Origin: Alphaproteobacteria bacterium
Lineage (GTDB): Bacteria; Pseudomonadota; Alphaproteobacteria; Caulobacterales; Maricaulaceae
Direction: 5' to 3'
NCBI GenBank assembly: GCA_024278855.1
Contig: JAJRSJ010000055.1
Location: forward strand, 1-63,097
DNA: 63,097 nt
Shown in pieces: positions 44,768 to 52,159 of the stretch. The position numbers and the translations under genes were made by a program. The notes under the pieces were generated by a model, which was given only the letters and a program-made list of their open reading frames with translations, searched no databases and was not told where the DNA came from. Numbering within the stretch: the stretch's first letter is position 1; each line of letters opens with the position of its first letter.

Positions 44768-45748
44768 TTAATTTATAGGGGCTTGGTAGAACTGCCCGTA
44801 TTTTCTAAAATGGGTCAGGCTATCTGGTACGATTGCACCTATGGTTTCACCTTGAATACCCAGATCAGACAGGCCGGGGAAATCACCGCTGACCACATTA
44901 TCTGCTCTTAGCATTAACACTTGGGCTCGGGTTAAAAACGGTTTCACCAAGGGAATATACCCCGATAAATCTCCAAACACACCAAGCAGGCTACTTATGC
45001 TCCACGGCAAGGGTACGAGCAGGCGTTTCTTGCCGATACAATCCAGAGTGAATTGCAAAAGCTCCTTAAATGTGAAAGTTTGAGGCCCGCCCAATTCCCA
45101 TATTTTTCCCGTACTTCCCTCTTTTCCCGTGTTACCCTGACCTATAATCCGGCAGACGGCTTGGGCCAAATCGTCCACATAAAGCGGCTGGAAACGGGTT
45201 TTACCTTCCCCAAACAAGGGCAATATGGGCGTCAGGGCGGCCAGGCCCGCAAAGCGGGGGAAAAACCCGTCCCCTTCGCCAAACAAAATTGAAGGGCGCA
45301 AGATGTCAGCACTTGCAACAGCCTTTTGCACGGCCCGCTCCCCCTCAGCTTTAGAACGTGCATATTTGCTGTCAGCGGCCGGGTCAGCACCTATTGCAGA
45401 GACATGGACGATATTTGTCACACCATTTTTCTTGGCGGCATCAGCAATGTTTTTTGCGCCAATTGCATGCACTGCGCCAAATTTTTGCGGGCCTTGTTCA
45501 AATACAAGCCCGGCCAAATTGATCACGGCGTCACACCCGGAGACCGCGCTACCAACAGATTGTTCATAGCGCAAATTGGCTTGTAACAACTGCACCTGCC
45601 CTACTGCACCCATGACTTTTAAATCGCCCGCAATATGAGGCCGGCGCACACAAGCCCGTATGCGCCAACCATCTTTGGCCAATCGCCGCACCACATAGCG
45701 ACCCAAAAACCCGTCAGCTCCAAAAACGCAAACCAGACCTTTTGACAT
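44768..45748 (-). CDS. NDUFA9-like NAD(P)-binding protein
   Basis: 326 aa from the ATG at 45748 (AAGGAG upstream). Extended short-chain reductase fold with VFGADGFLGRYVVRRLAKDGW for the dinucleotide, SAIGADPAADSKYARSKAEGERAV, and DILRPSILFGEGDGFFPRFAGLAALTPILPLFGEGKTRFQPLYVDDLA, the pattern of complex I NDUFA9-related proteins in Alphaproteobacteria. It may assist complex I, or act as a free epimerase-like enzyme. Confidence 0.9.
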   Translation of the reverse strand: MSKGLVCVFGADGFLGRYVVRRLAKDGWRIRACVRRPHIAGDLKVMGAVGQVQLLQANLRYEQSVGSAVSGCDAVINLAGLVFEQGPQKFGAVHAIGAKNIADAAKKNGVTNIVHVSAIGADPAADSKYARSKAEGERAVQKAVASADILRPSILFGEGDGFFPRFAGLAALTPILPLFGEGKTRFQPLYVDDLAQAVCRIIGQGNTGKEGSTGKIWELGGPQTFTFKELLQFTLDCIGKKRLLVPLPWSISSLLGVFGDLSGYIPLVKPFLTRAQVLMLRADNVVSGDFPGLSDLGIQGETIGAIVPDSLTHFRKYGQFYQAPIN

Positions 45749-45933
45749 GAACAACTCCTTGTTATCTGGCTATGATTTACGCGCTAAACACTCCCCTGTC
45801 CACGGCGGAGTTAGACCAACACCGTTTTTCCAAGAGGCAGGCTACGCACTATCAAAAACATTGACCCATAATTGCACTTGGGCTACATGCTGCATTCGCC
45901 GATGGCCGAGCTTGGTTTATTAGCGTTTGGTGT

Positions 45934-46020
45934 GCCCTGGTGGCGGAATTGGTAGACGCGCTAGCTTCAGGTGCTAGTTTCCTTATGGAAGTGGAAGTTC
46001 GAGTCTTCTCCAGGGCACCA
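45934..46020 (+). tRNA. tRNA-Leu(CAG)
   Basis: 87 nt with acceptor GCCCTGG/CCAGGGC, A73 and encoded CCA. The anticodon arm CTAGC-TTCAGGT-GCTAG gives CAG, the long variable arm is typical of leucine, and the T-arm is GGAAG-TTCGAGT-CTTCT. The 179 bp upstream, after the NDUFA9-like gene, contain nothing else I recognise. Its 3' end is part of the 113-bp repeat that follows. Confidence 0.96.
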
Positions 46021-46240
46021 TTTTACATATCTCACGGCGCGAAGAAGCGCCTCCGACGGGGCGGCGAACGATCGCCGGGGCTACGGTCGTAGCCCTTGGT
46101 TTGGGTTCGAAGTTTCACCTCTTACCCGCACCATTTTACATATCTCACGGCGCGAAGAAGCGCCTCCGACGGGGCGGCGAACGGTCGCCGGGGCTACGGT
46201 CGTAGCCCTTGGGTGCAGGTCGAGTTTTCCCCTCATCCCC
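46015..46240 (+). repeat. 113-bp tandem repeat beginning in the tRNA-Leu 3' end
   Basis: Copy 1 begins at 46015 (GCACCA of the tRNA) and copy 2 at 46128, period 113. Each holds three hairpins in a row: GGCGC-gaagaa-GCGCC, GGCGA-N4-TCGCC and GGGCTACG-gt-CGTAGCCC. Within this part the copies differ only in the loop of hairpin two (ACGA against ACGG). Between copies there is GGGTTCGAAG...CCGCACCA, like a decayed tRNA 3' arm, and a worse one follows copy 2. It fills most of the space up to pspF; no gene is convincing here. Confidence 0.8.
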
Positions 46241-46284
46241 GCCTAGCCTAGTTTTTTATACTACAACATTTATGGTAGTTCGCG

Positions 46285-47310
46285 CTATTTCTTGAGGCCG
46301 TGTTTGCGTAATAGTCCGCGAAATTGGTGATAACTGAGGCCGAGATATTTGGCCGCCTTGCCTTGGTGGTTTTTGGCTTGTGTTAGGGCTTCGTGGATTA
46401 AAGATAACTCGAAAGCATCTGTGCGATTTGTGAAACCTTGCTCTTGCGTGGTTTGTGCTGTGCCTTTGGTCTGGGGTGAAGGTGCTTGTTCTGGAGCAAT
46501 TTGCAAACCATCGCTCTGATTTTCTGCTCTCCGCCCCCCTCCAAGCCGCCAAGGTGCTTCAAACGGGTCTATATTGATTTGGGATATAGCCGCATCCAGA
46601 CCGCCGTCTTCGTTCCAAGCCCGCCCCACGGCCCGCTCGACCACTGTTTTAAGCTCCCGGACATTACCGGGCCAAGCATAGCCTGCTAAAAATTCACGCA
46701 CTTCGGCGCTAAACCCGGGAAACCCGGGAAAGCCGTCTTCATCCAAATCCGCCACCATCTTGGCGGCAAAATGTTCAGCCAAAGTCAAAATATCAGCACC
46801 GCGCACCCGTAGCGGCGGCAAGCTAATGACGTCAAAAGCCAAGACATCCAACAGGTCTGCACAAAAACGCCCGGCCTTGACCAGCCTAGGTAAATCTACC
46901 GCACTGGCGGCCACTATACGCACATCAATATCGTTAGCTGTACTATCTGTACCCGTCTCGATCACGTCCAACAGCATTTTTTGCACCCCTAAGGGCATAG
47001 CTTCTATATTGTCCAAAAACAGCGTGCCGTCATTTGCGGCTTCTAGCAGGCACTCCTGATTATAGCCCGCACCGCCAAACCATTGCGCATCAAGGCCCTT
47101 CTCGTTGAACGCCGCACAGTTGATGGTTTGCCAGTTTTGTTCCCAACGCGGTGAGAGAAAATGTAACCGTCCGGCGACCAAGGTTTTGCCCGTACCGCGC
47201 TCGCCAACCACTAAAACGGGCTTTTCCACGGCCGCAAGCCCGGAGATCAAATCCAGTGTTGCAAGCCAGGCCGGGCTTTGCCCAAGCAAATTTTGTGTTA
47301 GCATCGCCAT
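46285..47310 (-). CDS. pspF: PspF-like activator with degenerate AAA+ core
   Basis: 341 aa, collinear with PspF: NLLGQSPAWLATL start, Walker A GERGTGKT (Lys42), the PspA-contact Trp56 and a C-terminal Fis-type HTH (KAAKYLGLSYHQFRGLLRKHG). The catalytic core is damaged: WFGGAGYNQECLLEAANDG lacks about seven residues including GAFTGA; Walker B is LFLDN (Asn101 for Glu); arginines expected at 150 and 156 are Cys and Val. The protein probably still binds DNA and PspA but should not remodel sigma54 holoenzyme. Divergent from the psp genes. No frameshift or stop, so the change appears old and maintained. Confidence 0.9.
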   Translation of the reverse strand: MAMLTQNLLGQSPAWLATLDLISGLAAVEKPVLVVGERGTGKTLVAGRLHFLSPRWEQNWQTINCAAFNEKGLDAQWFGGAGYNQECLLEAANDGTLFLDNIEAMPLGVQKMLLDVIETGTDSTANDIDVRIVAASAVDLPRLVKAGRFCADLLDVLAFDVISLPPLRVRGADILTLAEHFAAKMVADLDEDGFPGFPGFSAEVREFLAGYAWPGNVRELKTVVERAVGRAWNEDGGLDAAISQINIDPFEAPWRLGGGRRAENQSDGLQIAPEQAPSPQTKGTAQTTQEQGFTNRTDAFELSLIHEALTQAKNHQGKAAKYLGLSYHQFRGLLRKHGLKK

Positions 47311-47414
47311 TTTTGGTATATATCACTAATTTTATATGGTGTAAATAACTATTTATTAGTGTATATAGCTAAATAATTATTTAGCAATTACACGATTATC
47401 GAAAAGTCCTTATT

Positions 47415-47427
47415 TATCAATGATTTA
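47415..47427 (+). promoter_or_regulatory. Candidate IHF site between pspF and the psp genes
   Basis: TATCAATGATTTA matches WATCAANNNNTTR exactly, in an AT-rich divergent gap, as in the E. coli pspF-pspA intergenic region. I could not find a convincing -24/-12 promoter downstream; the nearest, TGGCGAGAAATTAAC at 47489, has a poor -12 box. Confidence 0.4.
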
Positions 47428-47504
47428 AAACATCGTGACATTTTATCCAAAAAGTTCATTCTATTGATGACAGCCACACACATTCGAGTGGCGAGAAATT
47501 AACC

Positions 47505-47539
47505 GGCCCCGGCGCCCCCCCCTTCAACTAGCCGGGGCC
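47505..47539 (+). repeat. Hairpin in the psp operon leader
   Basis: GGCCCCGGC (47505-47513) and GCCGGGGCC (47531-47539) pair perfectly across a 17-base C-rich loop. The AAGGAG ribosome site of the first small ORF begins five bases after it, so it may influence translation or mRNA stability. No T-run, so not a terminator. Confidence 0.6.
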
Positions 47540-47557
47540 ACATTAAGGAGAGAGACT

Positions 47558-47707
47558 ATGACGTATCGTACACTTGATACCGACACCAGATTTAACGCAG
47601 AACTTGCAGACGTATCTGCACCGGTTCGCCATTTACGAGCGCGGCGCAGAGCATCTGCCTTACGCCACCGCATCGGCGGCGCCAGCTTAACCGGTCTTGG
47701 AATATAG
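47558..47707 (+). CDS. Small ORF at the head of the psp operon
   Basis: 49 aa (MTYRTLDTDTRFNAELADVSAPVRHLRARRRASALRHRIGG, ending LTGLGI) with AAGGAGAGAGACT before the ATG. Basic centre, no membrane segment. No known family. Its last ~13 codons lie in the 74-bp duplicated segment, so the original gene order was this ORF followed by the 49-aa membrane ORF. Confidence 0.6.
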   Translation: MTYRTLDTDTRFNAELADVSAPVRHLRARRRASALRHRIGGASLTGLGI

Positions 47708-47817
47708 AGGTCGCCATGTCAGATAAATTTGATTTCGAGAGCCGCATCGGCGGCGCCAGCTTAACCGGTCTTGGAATATAGAGGTCGCCATGTCAGATAA
47801 ATTTGATTTCGAGAGCC
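47670..47817 (+). repeat. Exact 74-bp tandem duplication
   Basis: Copies 47670-47743 and 47744-47817 are identical, bounded by CCGCATC, which also begins the sequence after copy 2. The unit carries the end of the 49-aa ORF, the ribosome site and the first ten codons of the next ORF. Perfect identity implies a recent event or an assembly artefact. Confidence 0.93.
47716..47781 (+). pseudogene. Chimeric mini-ORF created by the duplication
   Basis: 21 codons: the start of the membrane ORF (MSDKFDFESRI) joined to the tail of the first ORF (GGASLTGLGI). It keeps the duplicated ribosome site, so it could be translated, but it looks like a by-product. Confidence 0.6.
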
Positions 47818-47939
47818 GCATCAATAACCGCCAGGGCTATAAAGCAAAGTTTTGGCGGTTCATTAAATATCTCAGCACGCGTAAATTAGAGTGTTGGGGC
47901 TTTTTTGCCGCCGGCTTTCTTATTGCGACAATATTTTAA
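47790..47939 (+). CDS. Small single-pass membrane protein in psp operon
   Basis: 49 aa: MSDKFDFESRINNRQGYKAKFWRFIKYLSTRKLECWGFFAAGFLIATIF. A basic region followed by a C-terminal hydrophobic segment suggests a tail-anchored inner-membrane peptide. AGAGGTCGCC precedes the ATG. 39 bp upstream of pspA. Not PspB or PspC, which follow later; function unknown, possibly an additional membrane-stress sensor. Confidence 0.65.
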   Translation: MSDKFDFESRINNRQGYKAKFWRFIKYLSTRKLECWGFFAAGFLIATIF

Positions 47940-47978
47940 CCCTAACCCAACACCACAAACAAACTTTAGGAGACTATT

Positions 47979-48665
47979 ATGGGAATTTTTTCAAGAATGG
48001 GTGACATCATCAATTCCAACTTAAATTCAATGATTGAAAAGGCCGAAAATCCCGAAAAGATCACACGCCTGATCATCCAAGAAATGGAAGACACATTGGT
48101 CGAGGTTCGCACCTCCGCTGCCCGCAATATCGCGGAAACCAAAGAGTTAAGCCGCAAAGCCAATCAATACGACGTGCGCGCCAAGGAATGGGCCGTAAAA
48201 GCCGAACTGGCCTTAACTAAGGGCCGTGAAGACTTGGCCCGTGGCGCCGTAGCTGCCAAGCAGCAATCAGCACAAATGGCTGAAGTCGTGCGCAAAGAAA
48301 TTGAAATCCTCAACGAATCAGTCGCCAAGGCCGATTCCGATTTGGAAAAACTGCAAGCCAAGCTCAATGAAGCCAAAGCCAAACACAAAGCCCTGATGAT
48401 GCGCGGAACCACCGCGACAAACCAGATCAAGATGCGTAAGGTGATGACCTCTAACAAGGTCGACGACGCTTTGGCCCGTTACGAGCGCATGGAGCGCAAG
48501 GTTGACGAGTTGGCAGCCCATGTGGAAGCGTTCGACTTGGGCAATGGGCAGAGCTTGGAAAGCCAGTTCGCCGCATTGGAAGCTGACGACGCTGTTGAGG
48601 CAGAGCTAGCCGCTTTGAAAAAGAGCATAGGCAAGCCTGCGAAAAAAATTGCGGCCAACAAATAA
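47979..48665 (+). CDS. pspA: PspA/IM30 membrane-stress protein
   Basis: 228 aa, almost wholly coiled coil. MGIFSRMGDIINSNLNSMIEKAENPEKITRLIIQEMEDTLVEVRTSAARNIA is the PspA amphipathic-helix start. ESCRT-III-like protein that binds and supports damaged inner membrane and, in other bacteria, inhibits PspF. Ribosome site TAGGAG lies before the ATG. Confidence 0.95.
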   Translation: MGIFSRMGDIINSNLNSMIEKAENPEKITRLIIQEMEDTLVEVRTSAARNIAETKELSRKANQYDVRAKEWAVKAELALTKGREDLARGAVAAKQQSAQMAEVVRKEIEILNESVAKADSDLEKLQAKLNEAKAKHKALMMRGTTATNQIKMRKVMTSNKVDDALARYERMERKVDELAAHVEAFDLGNGQSLESQFAALEADDAVEAELAALKKSIGKPAKKIAANK

Positions 48666-48730
48666 ACAAGCAAATAGCCGCAACTAAACTAACGGTTCGT
48701 AACGTCTAACATTTAGAGAGAGAGAATAAG

Positions 48731-49009
48731 ATGGAAGAATTTATTGGATTGGTCGCCGTCGTGATGGGCATAGGATTTGTGCCCGTCATTGTCTGGCTTA
48801 ACCTACACTACAAACACAAAAGCAGAAGCATGGGACAAATGAGCGGAGACCAGATGGCGGAATTGGAGCAAATGTCCAAAATCGCCGATATACTGGATCA
48901 GCGCGTCAATGTGTTGGAACGGATTTTGGACGACGAAGTGCCAAATTGGCGTGACAACCCCAATGCGAACCAAAAAATGAGAGAGGGCAACCATGACCAG
49001 ACAATATAA
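48731..49009 (+). CDS. pspB: PspB-like membrane protein
   Basis: 92 aa: an N-terminal membrane helix (IGLVAVVMGIGFVPVIVWLNLHY) and a charged coiled coil (MSGDQMAELEQMSKIADILDQRVNVLERILDDEVPNWR), the layout of PspB. With PspC it senses membrane stress and can draw PspA to the membrane. It overlaps pspC by 17 bases. Confidence 0.88.
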   Translation: MEEFIGLVAVVMGIGFVPVIVWLNLHYKHKSRSMGQMSGDQMAELEQMSKIADILDQRVNVLERILDDEVPNWRDNPNANQKMREGNHDQTI

Positions 49010-49463
49010 AAACAAATTTCACCGTGCCATGAATGATGCAACCTGGGAAGGTGATGATGACGGATATGAATATTCCGAACCACAAAAGCGCTTTCGCCGC
49101 AACAAAATAGATGGTGTTATCGGCGGGGTTTGCGCCGGGATTGGTGATTATATCGGGATTGACCCGATCATCGTTCGAATTTTAACGGTGGTATCGTTTT
49201 TTATGACCGGGTTTATCACATTTTGGGTGTATCTCGGATTTTGGGTGTTTACCCCGTCCGACAAACGCGCCCCTTACCGCCGTGAATATCGCCAGGCCCG
49301 CAAGGCTCGCAAGAACAATCCGGAAAACCCAATACCCACCAGTAATTTCCGGGATGTCAAAGGCAAGTTTCGCTCACTGGAGACCCGCCTGCAGGATTTG
49401 GAGAAATCCATCACATCCAGCGAATGGCAATTGCGCCGAGAATTTCGTGATCTGGAGAAATAA
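48993..49463 (+). CDS. pspC: PspC-like membrane protein
   Basis: 156 aa with the PspC domain (RFRRNKIDGVIGGVCAGIGDYIGIDPIIVRILTVVSFFMTGFITFWVYLGFWVFTPSD) between a charged N-terminal tail and a coiled-coil C-terminus (RSLETRLQDLEKSITSSEWQLRREFRDLEK). GAGAGGGCAACC precedes the ATG. Partner of PspB. Confidence 0.93.
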   Translation: MTRQYKNKFHRAMNDATWEGDDDGYEYSEPQKRFRRNKIDGVIGGVCAGIGDYIGIDPIIVRILTVVSFFMTGFITFWVYLGFWVFTPSDKRAPYRREYRQARKARKNNPENPIPTSNFRDVKGKFRSLETRLQDLEKSITSSEWQLRREFRDLEK

Positions 49464-49535
49464 GGCAAAATTAAAATTGGCAATATCTGGGCGGACTATA
49501 AATCCGCCCACAACCAAAATTTAACGGAGGACAAT

Positions 49536-49784
49536 ATGTTAAGTAAATTATTACTGATCAGCGCAATTGGAACAGGGGCGCTCGGAACAGGCGCCATAGG
49601 CACAGGCATGGTTGACACCAACGATGCGAACGGGATCACACCTAGTGGATTTGAATTTGCCGCTGGCCCCGTGCGCCTCAAAAGCGGAAACGGTAAATTG
49701 TTGGACGCGCATATGGCCGGACATTCGCCCCTATCCCTCACGATAAAACTGCGAAATGGCGGCGAGCTTCGCGTAAAGCTCTAA
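49536..49784 (+). CDS. Small exported or membrane protein after pspC
   Basis: 82 aa. Hydrophobic glycine-rich start with repeated GTG units (LLLISAIGTGALGTGAIGTGMVDT), followed by a short beta-rich part (GFEFAAGPVRLKSGNGKLLDAHMAGHSPLSLTIKLRNGGELRVKL). GGAGG precedes the ATG. No known family. Lies between psp genes and the DUF2807 pair. Confidence 0.6.
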   Translation: MLSKLLLISAIGTGALGTGAIGTGMVDTNDANGITPSGFEFAAGPVRLKSGNGKLLDAHMAGHSPLSLTIKLRNGGELRVKL

Positions 49785-49809
49785 CGTCGATTAAAAAATT
49801 GACGAATAA

Positions 49810-49847
49810 CGACTTTTGTCGTACACGCTGTATGTACACAGCGTGTA
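49810..49847 (+). repeat. Two adjacent hairpins before the DUF2807 genes
   Basis: CGAC-tttt-GTCG (49810-49821) and TACACGCTG-N8-CAGCGTGTA (49822-49847, perfect 9 bp) lie in the 97-bp gap. There is no T-run. They could partly end or process the psp transcript, or be regulator dyads for the two genes downstream. Confidence 0.5.
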
Positions 49848-49881
49848 ACAACGATTTAGCTTCATCTTAAAGGATAGCATT

Positions 49882-50982
49882 ATGGGGAAAATAATTTCAC
49901 TAGGCGCTGCGGCCATTACGGTTTCTTGCCTTGCTTTGTTAACGCAAACATCTAGCGCCCAAGACGCGGCAACCCTGACAATAGAGCAATTTATCGGCAC
50001 TGTTGATATTCGTACAGGTGATTATAAAACAATAACCGTTACAGATGCAGATGGTGTCTCGGTTGTGCGCCAAGGTAAGCGTATGAACAACAGCGTCTCC
50101 ATTGACGGCGGTCAAGTTTTCAAAAATGTCAATTGTAAAAAAACCAGTACAGGTATCAAAATTGCCGTTGATTCCCGAAAGTGGGGCAAACGAAAGAAAA
50201 AATATAAAAACCTCGATCAATACCCCAGGCTGAAAATTACCGCGCCGCAAAACCTGCATCTGGTAATAGATGATGCGCTCATATTTGGTAAGGTTGGCAG
50301 TATTGGTTCCGGCGACATTAAACTGCTCGCTTGCGGCGATGTGGAGATTGCAGATATAAGCGGTCATCTGGATTTGGGTGTTTCTGGCTCCGGGGATATA
50401 AGCTTGGGGCGGGCCGGTTCGGGCGATATTGCCATAGCTGGCTCTGGCGATTTTATGGCCCTTGGTGTCCATGATGTAACAATTACGGTCGCCGGTTCCG
50501 GCGATGTGCAAATCGGTGATGTTATGGGATCTGTAGACGCCACTATCGCTGGCTCAGGTGATACACATATCAACAATATTAGTGGCGACTTAGCCTATCA
50601 GGGCGGCGGTTCGGGTGATTTGGATGTTGGCGATGTATCTGGAAATGTAGATATCACTATAGGCGGTTCCGGCAATGTTGGGGTCGGTCGCATCGGTGGC
50701 GATCTTGCTTATAGCGGCGGCGGTAGCGGTAGTTTTGATGCAAAATATGTGGGCGGCACAAAGCTGTCGCTTCGAACGGGCGGCAGCGGAAACACAAAAA
50801 TACACGGCGGAGATGTCACAGAATTATATGTCAAAACCGGAGGTTCCGGCAGTGTGCATTACGGCGGCAAAACGCATAGTGCCGCATTGTATACCCGCGG
50901 CAGCGGCAATATCACGATTGGCAAACCGTCCGGCAGGCTAGCCAAGCAAAAGCGCGGCTCCGGAAAAATTCACATTCGGTAA
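49882..50982 (+). CDS. Exported DUF2807 (GIN-domain) beta-helix-like protein 1
   Basis: 366 aa. Signal peptide (MGKIISLGAAAITVSCLALLTQTSSAQ), then a DUF2807-like body with about fifteen GSGD/GSGN units every 15-25 residues (for example GSGDISLG, GSGDIAIA, GSGDVQIG), predicted to stack into a right-handed beta-helix. Two cysteines (NCKKTS and ACGDVE) are conserved in the neighbour paralogue and may form a disulphide. Likely periplasmic or surface-exposed. Described as an adhesin-head fold; actual function is unknown. 26 bp before its paralogue. Confidence 0.85.
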   Translation: MGKIISLGAAAITVSCLALLTQTSSAQDAATLTIEQFIGTVDIRTGDYKTITVTDADGVSVVRQGKRMNNSVSIDGGQVFKNVNCKKTSTGIKIAVDSRKWGKRKKKYKNLDQYPRLKITAPQNLHLVIDDALIFGKVGSIGSGDIKLLACGDVEIADISGHLDLGVSGSGDISLGRAGSGDIAIAGSGDFMALGVHDVTITVAGSGDVQIGDVMGSVDATIAGSGDTHINNISGDLAYQGGGSGDLDVGDVSGNVDITIGGSGNVGVGRIGGDLAYSGGGSGSFDAKYVGGTKLSLRTGGSGNTKIHGGDVTELYVKTGGSGSVHYGGKTHSAALYTRGSGNITIGKPSGRLAKQKRGSGKIHIR

Positions 50983-51008
50983 CTTTATTTTAAAAAGAGG
51001 ACATAATC

Positions 51009-51977
51009 ATGAATAAATTTATTTTCACAAGCACCATCGGCGTCGCCAGTTGTTTAGCCTTTCTCGCAACCCCGGCTACCGCACAAGACGACCCTGTGCT
51101 AACAATACAAAATTTCATTGGCACGGTACAAGTCGAGACTGGCAAAGCCGGCAAAATCAAGGTTACAGATGCAGACGGAGCCAATACTTCCGGAAGTGGA
51201 AACAAGTTTTTTATCGATGACGGTAGAAATATTCGCGATTATAATTGTCGCCACAAACGGTCCACGGCCTATATTGGCAAGGGTAAATGGAGCCGTTCAA
51301 TTGGTAAAAACTATACCAATATAAACGAGTTCCCTTTAGTCAAAATTACGGCACCTGCCAATATACGCCTCATCATTAAAAACAATATCATCTTCGGCGA
51401 TATAGACAGCATTGGCTCGGGGGACATTCATGTTAGCTCGTGCGGTGATTTAAAGTTGGGGGATGTAACCGGCGCACTTAACCTGCGGGTTTCAGGCAGC
51501 GGAGACCTCAAAATGGGCGACGCTGGTGATAGTACGATTATAATTTCCGGCTCAGGTGATCTTGCCGCTGGTGATTTTGCCAGTGCGGATCTCACAGTGT
51601 CGGGTTCGGGCGACTTGGAGGCTGGAGATATCATTGGTCGTGCCAATATTCAAACTAGCGGATCAGGAGATATTGTTGTGGCCCACATCAAAGGCGGTCT
51701 GGAATATTCCGGTTCCGGTTCCAGTGATTTTACGGCTGACTATGTAACCGGCGGAGATATTTCCGTTCGGGTAAGCGGCAGTAGTGACATCACAATTAAA
51801 GACGGCAAAGTCGGCGAATTATATATTAAGGCTAGCGGCGCTAGCGATGTCACCTATAGCGGCAGCTCAGTGAACGCGCAAGCCGTCGCCAATGGTGCCA
51901 GTGATATTTACATACGCAACCCGTCCGGCAATTTGCGCACCAGCGATAGCGGGGCTGCGGACGTTCACATAAAATAA
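51009..51977 (+). CDS. Exported DUF2807 (GIN-domain) beta-helix-like protein 2
   Basis: 322 aa paralogue of the preceding gene: signal peptide ending in TPATAQ, then LTIQNFIGTVQVETG (the first has LTIEQFIGTVDIRTG), the same cysteine pair (NCRHKR, SCGDLK) and GSGD repeats, many varied to GSSD or GASD toward the C-terminus. Clearly a tandem duplication that has diverged. AAGAGGAC lies before the ATG. Ends with a terminator shared by the operon. Confidence 0.85.
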   Translation: MNKFIFTSTIGVASCLAFLATPATAQDDPVLTIQNFIGTVQVETGKAGKIKVTDADGANTSGSGNKFFIDDGRNIRDYNCRHKRSTAYIGKGKWSRSIGKNYTNINEFPLVKITAPANIRLIIKNNIIFGDIDSIGSGDIHVSSCGDLKLGDVTGALNLRVSGSGDLKMGDAGDSTIIISGSGDLAAGDFASADLTVSGSGDLEAGDIIGRANIQTSGSGDIVVAHIKGGLEYSGSGSSDFTADYVTGGDISVRVSGSSDITIKDGKVGELYIKASGASDVTYSGSSVNAQAVANGASDIYIRNPSGNLRTSDSGAADVHIK

Positions 51978-52055
51978 TGCACCCACGACAGAAAAACGAG
52001 GTAAGAAAAACCCGATAACGGCAAGCTACTCCCCCATTAGACTAGCATGCTGTTG

Positions 52056-52103
52056 GTGCGCTTCGGAACCAGATCTCTCTCGCTCCGAAGCGCACTTTTT
52101 TAA
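52056..52103 (+). terminator. Rho-independent terminator of the DUF2807 genes
   Basis: GTGCGCTTCGGA (52056-52067) pairs perfectly with TCCGAAGCGCAC (52084-52095), followed by TTTTTTAA. A 12-bp stem with T-run on the plus strand only. Confidence 0.93.
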
Positions 52104-52159
52104 TAATTTCCGACCGACACTTGGAACTTGGGTTGCGCCTATATCCCATGCAAAAAAGC

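Noticed and set aside
45971-46246. A 91-aa open frame across tRNA-Leu and the 113-bp repeat
   Set aside because: It runs through a clear tRNA and hairpin repeats, repeats its own sequence, and lacks a ribosome site; it is a by-product of the repeat.
47440-47557. sigma54 promoter for the psp genes
   Set aside because: The best GG-N10-GC attempt (TGGCGAGAAATTAAC) fails at the -12 GC, so I do not list it as a promoter.
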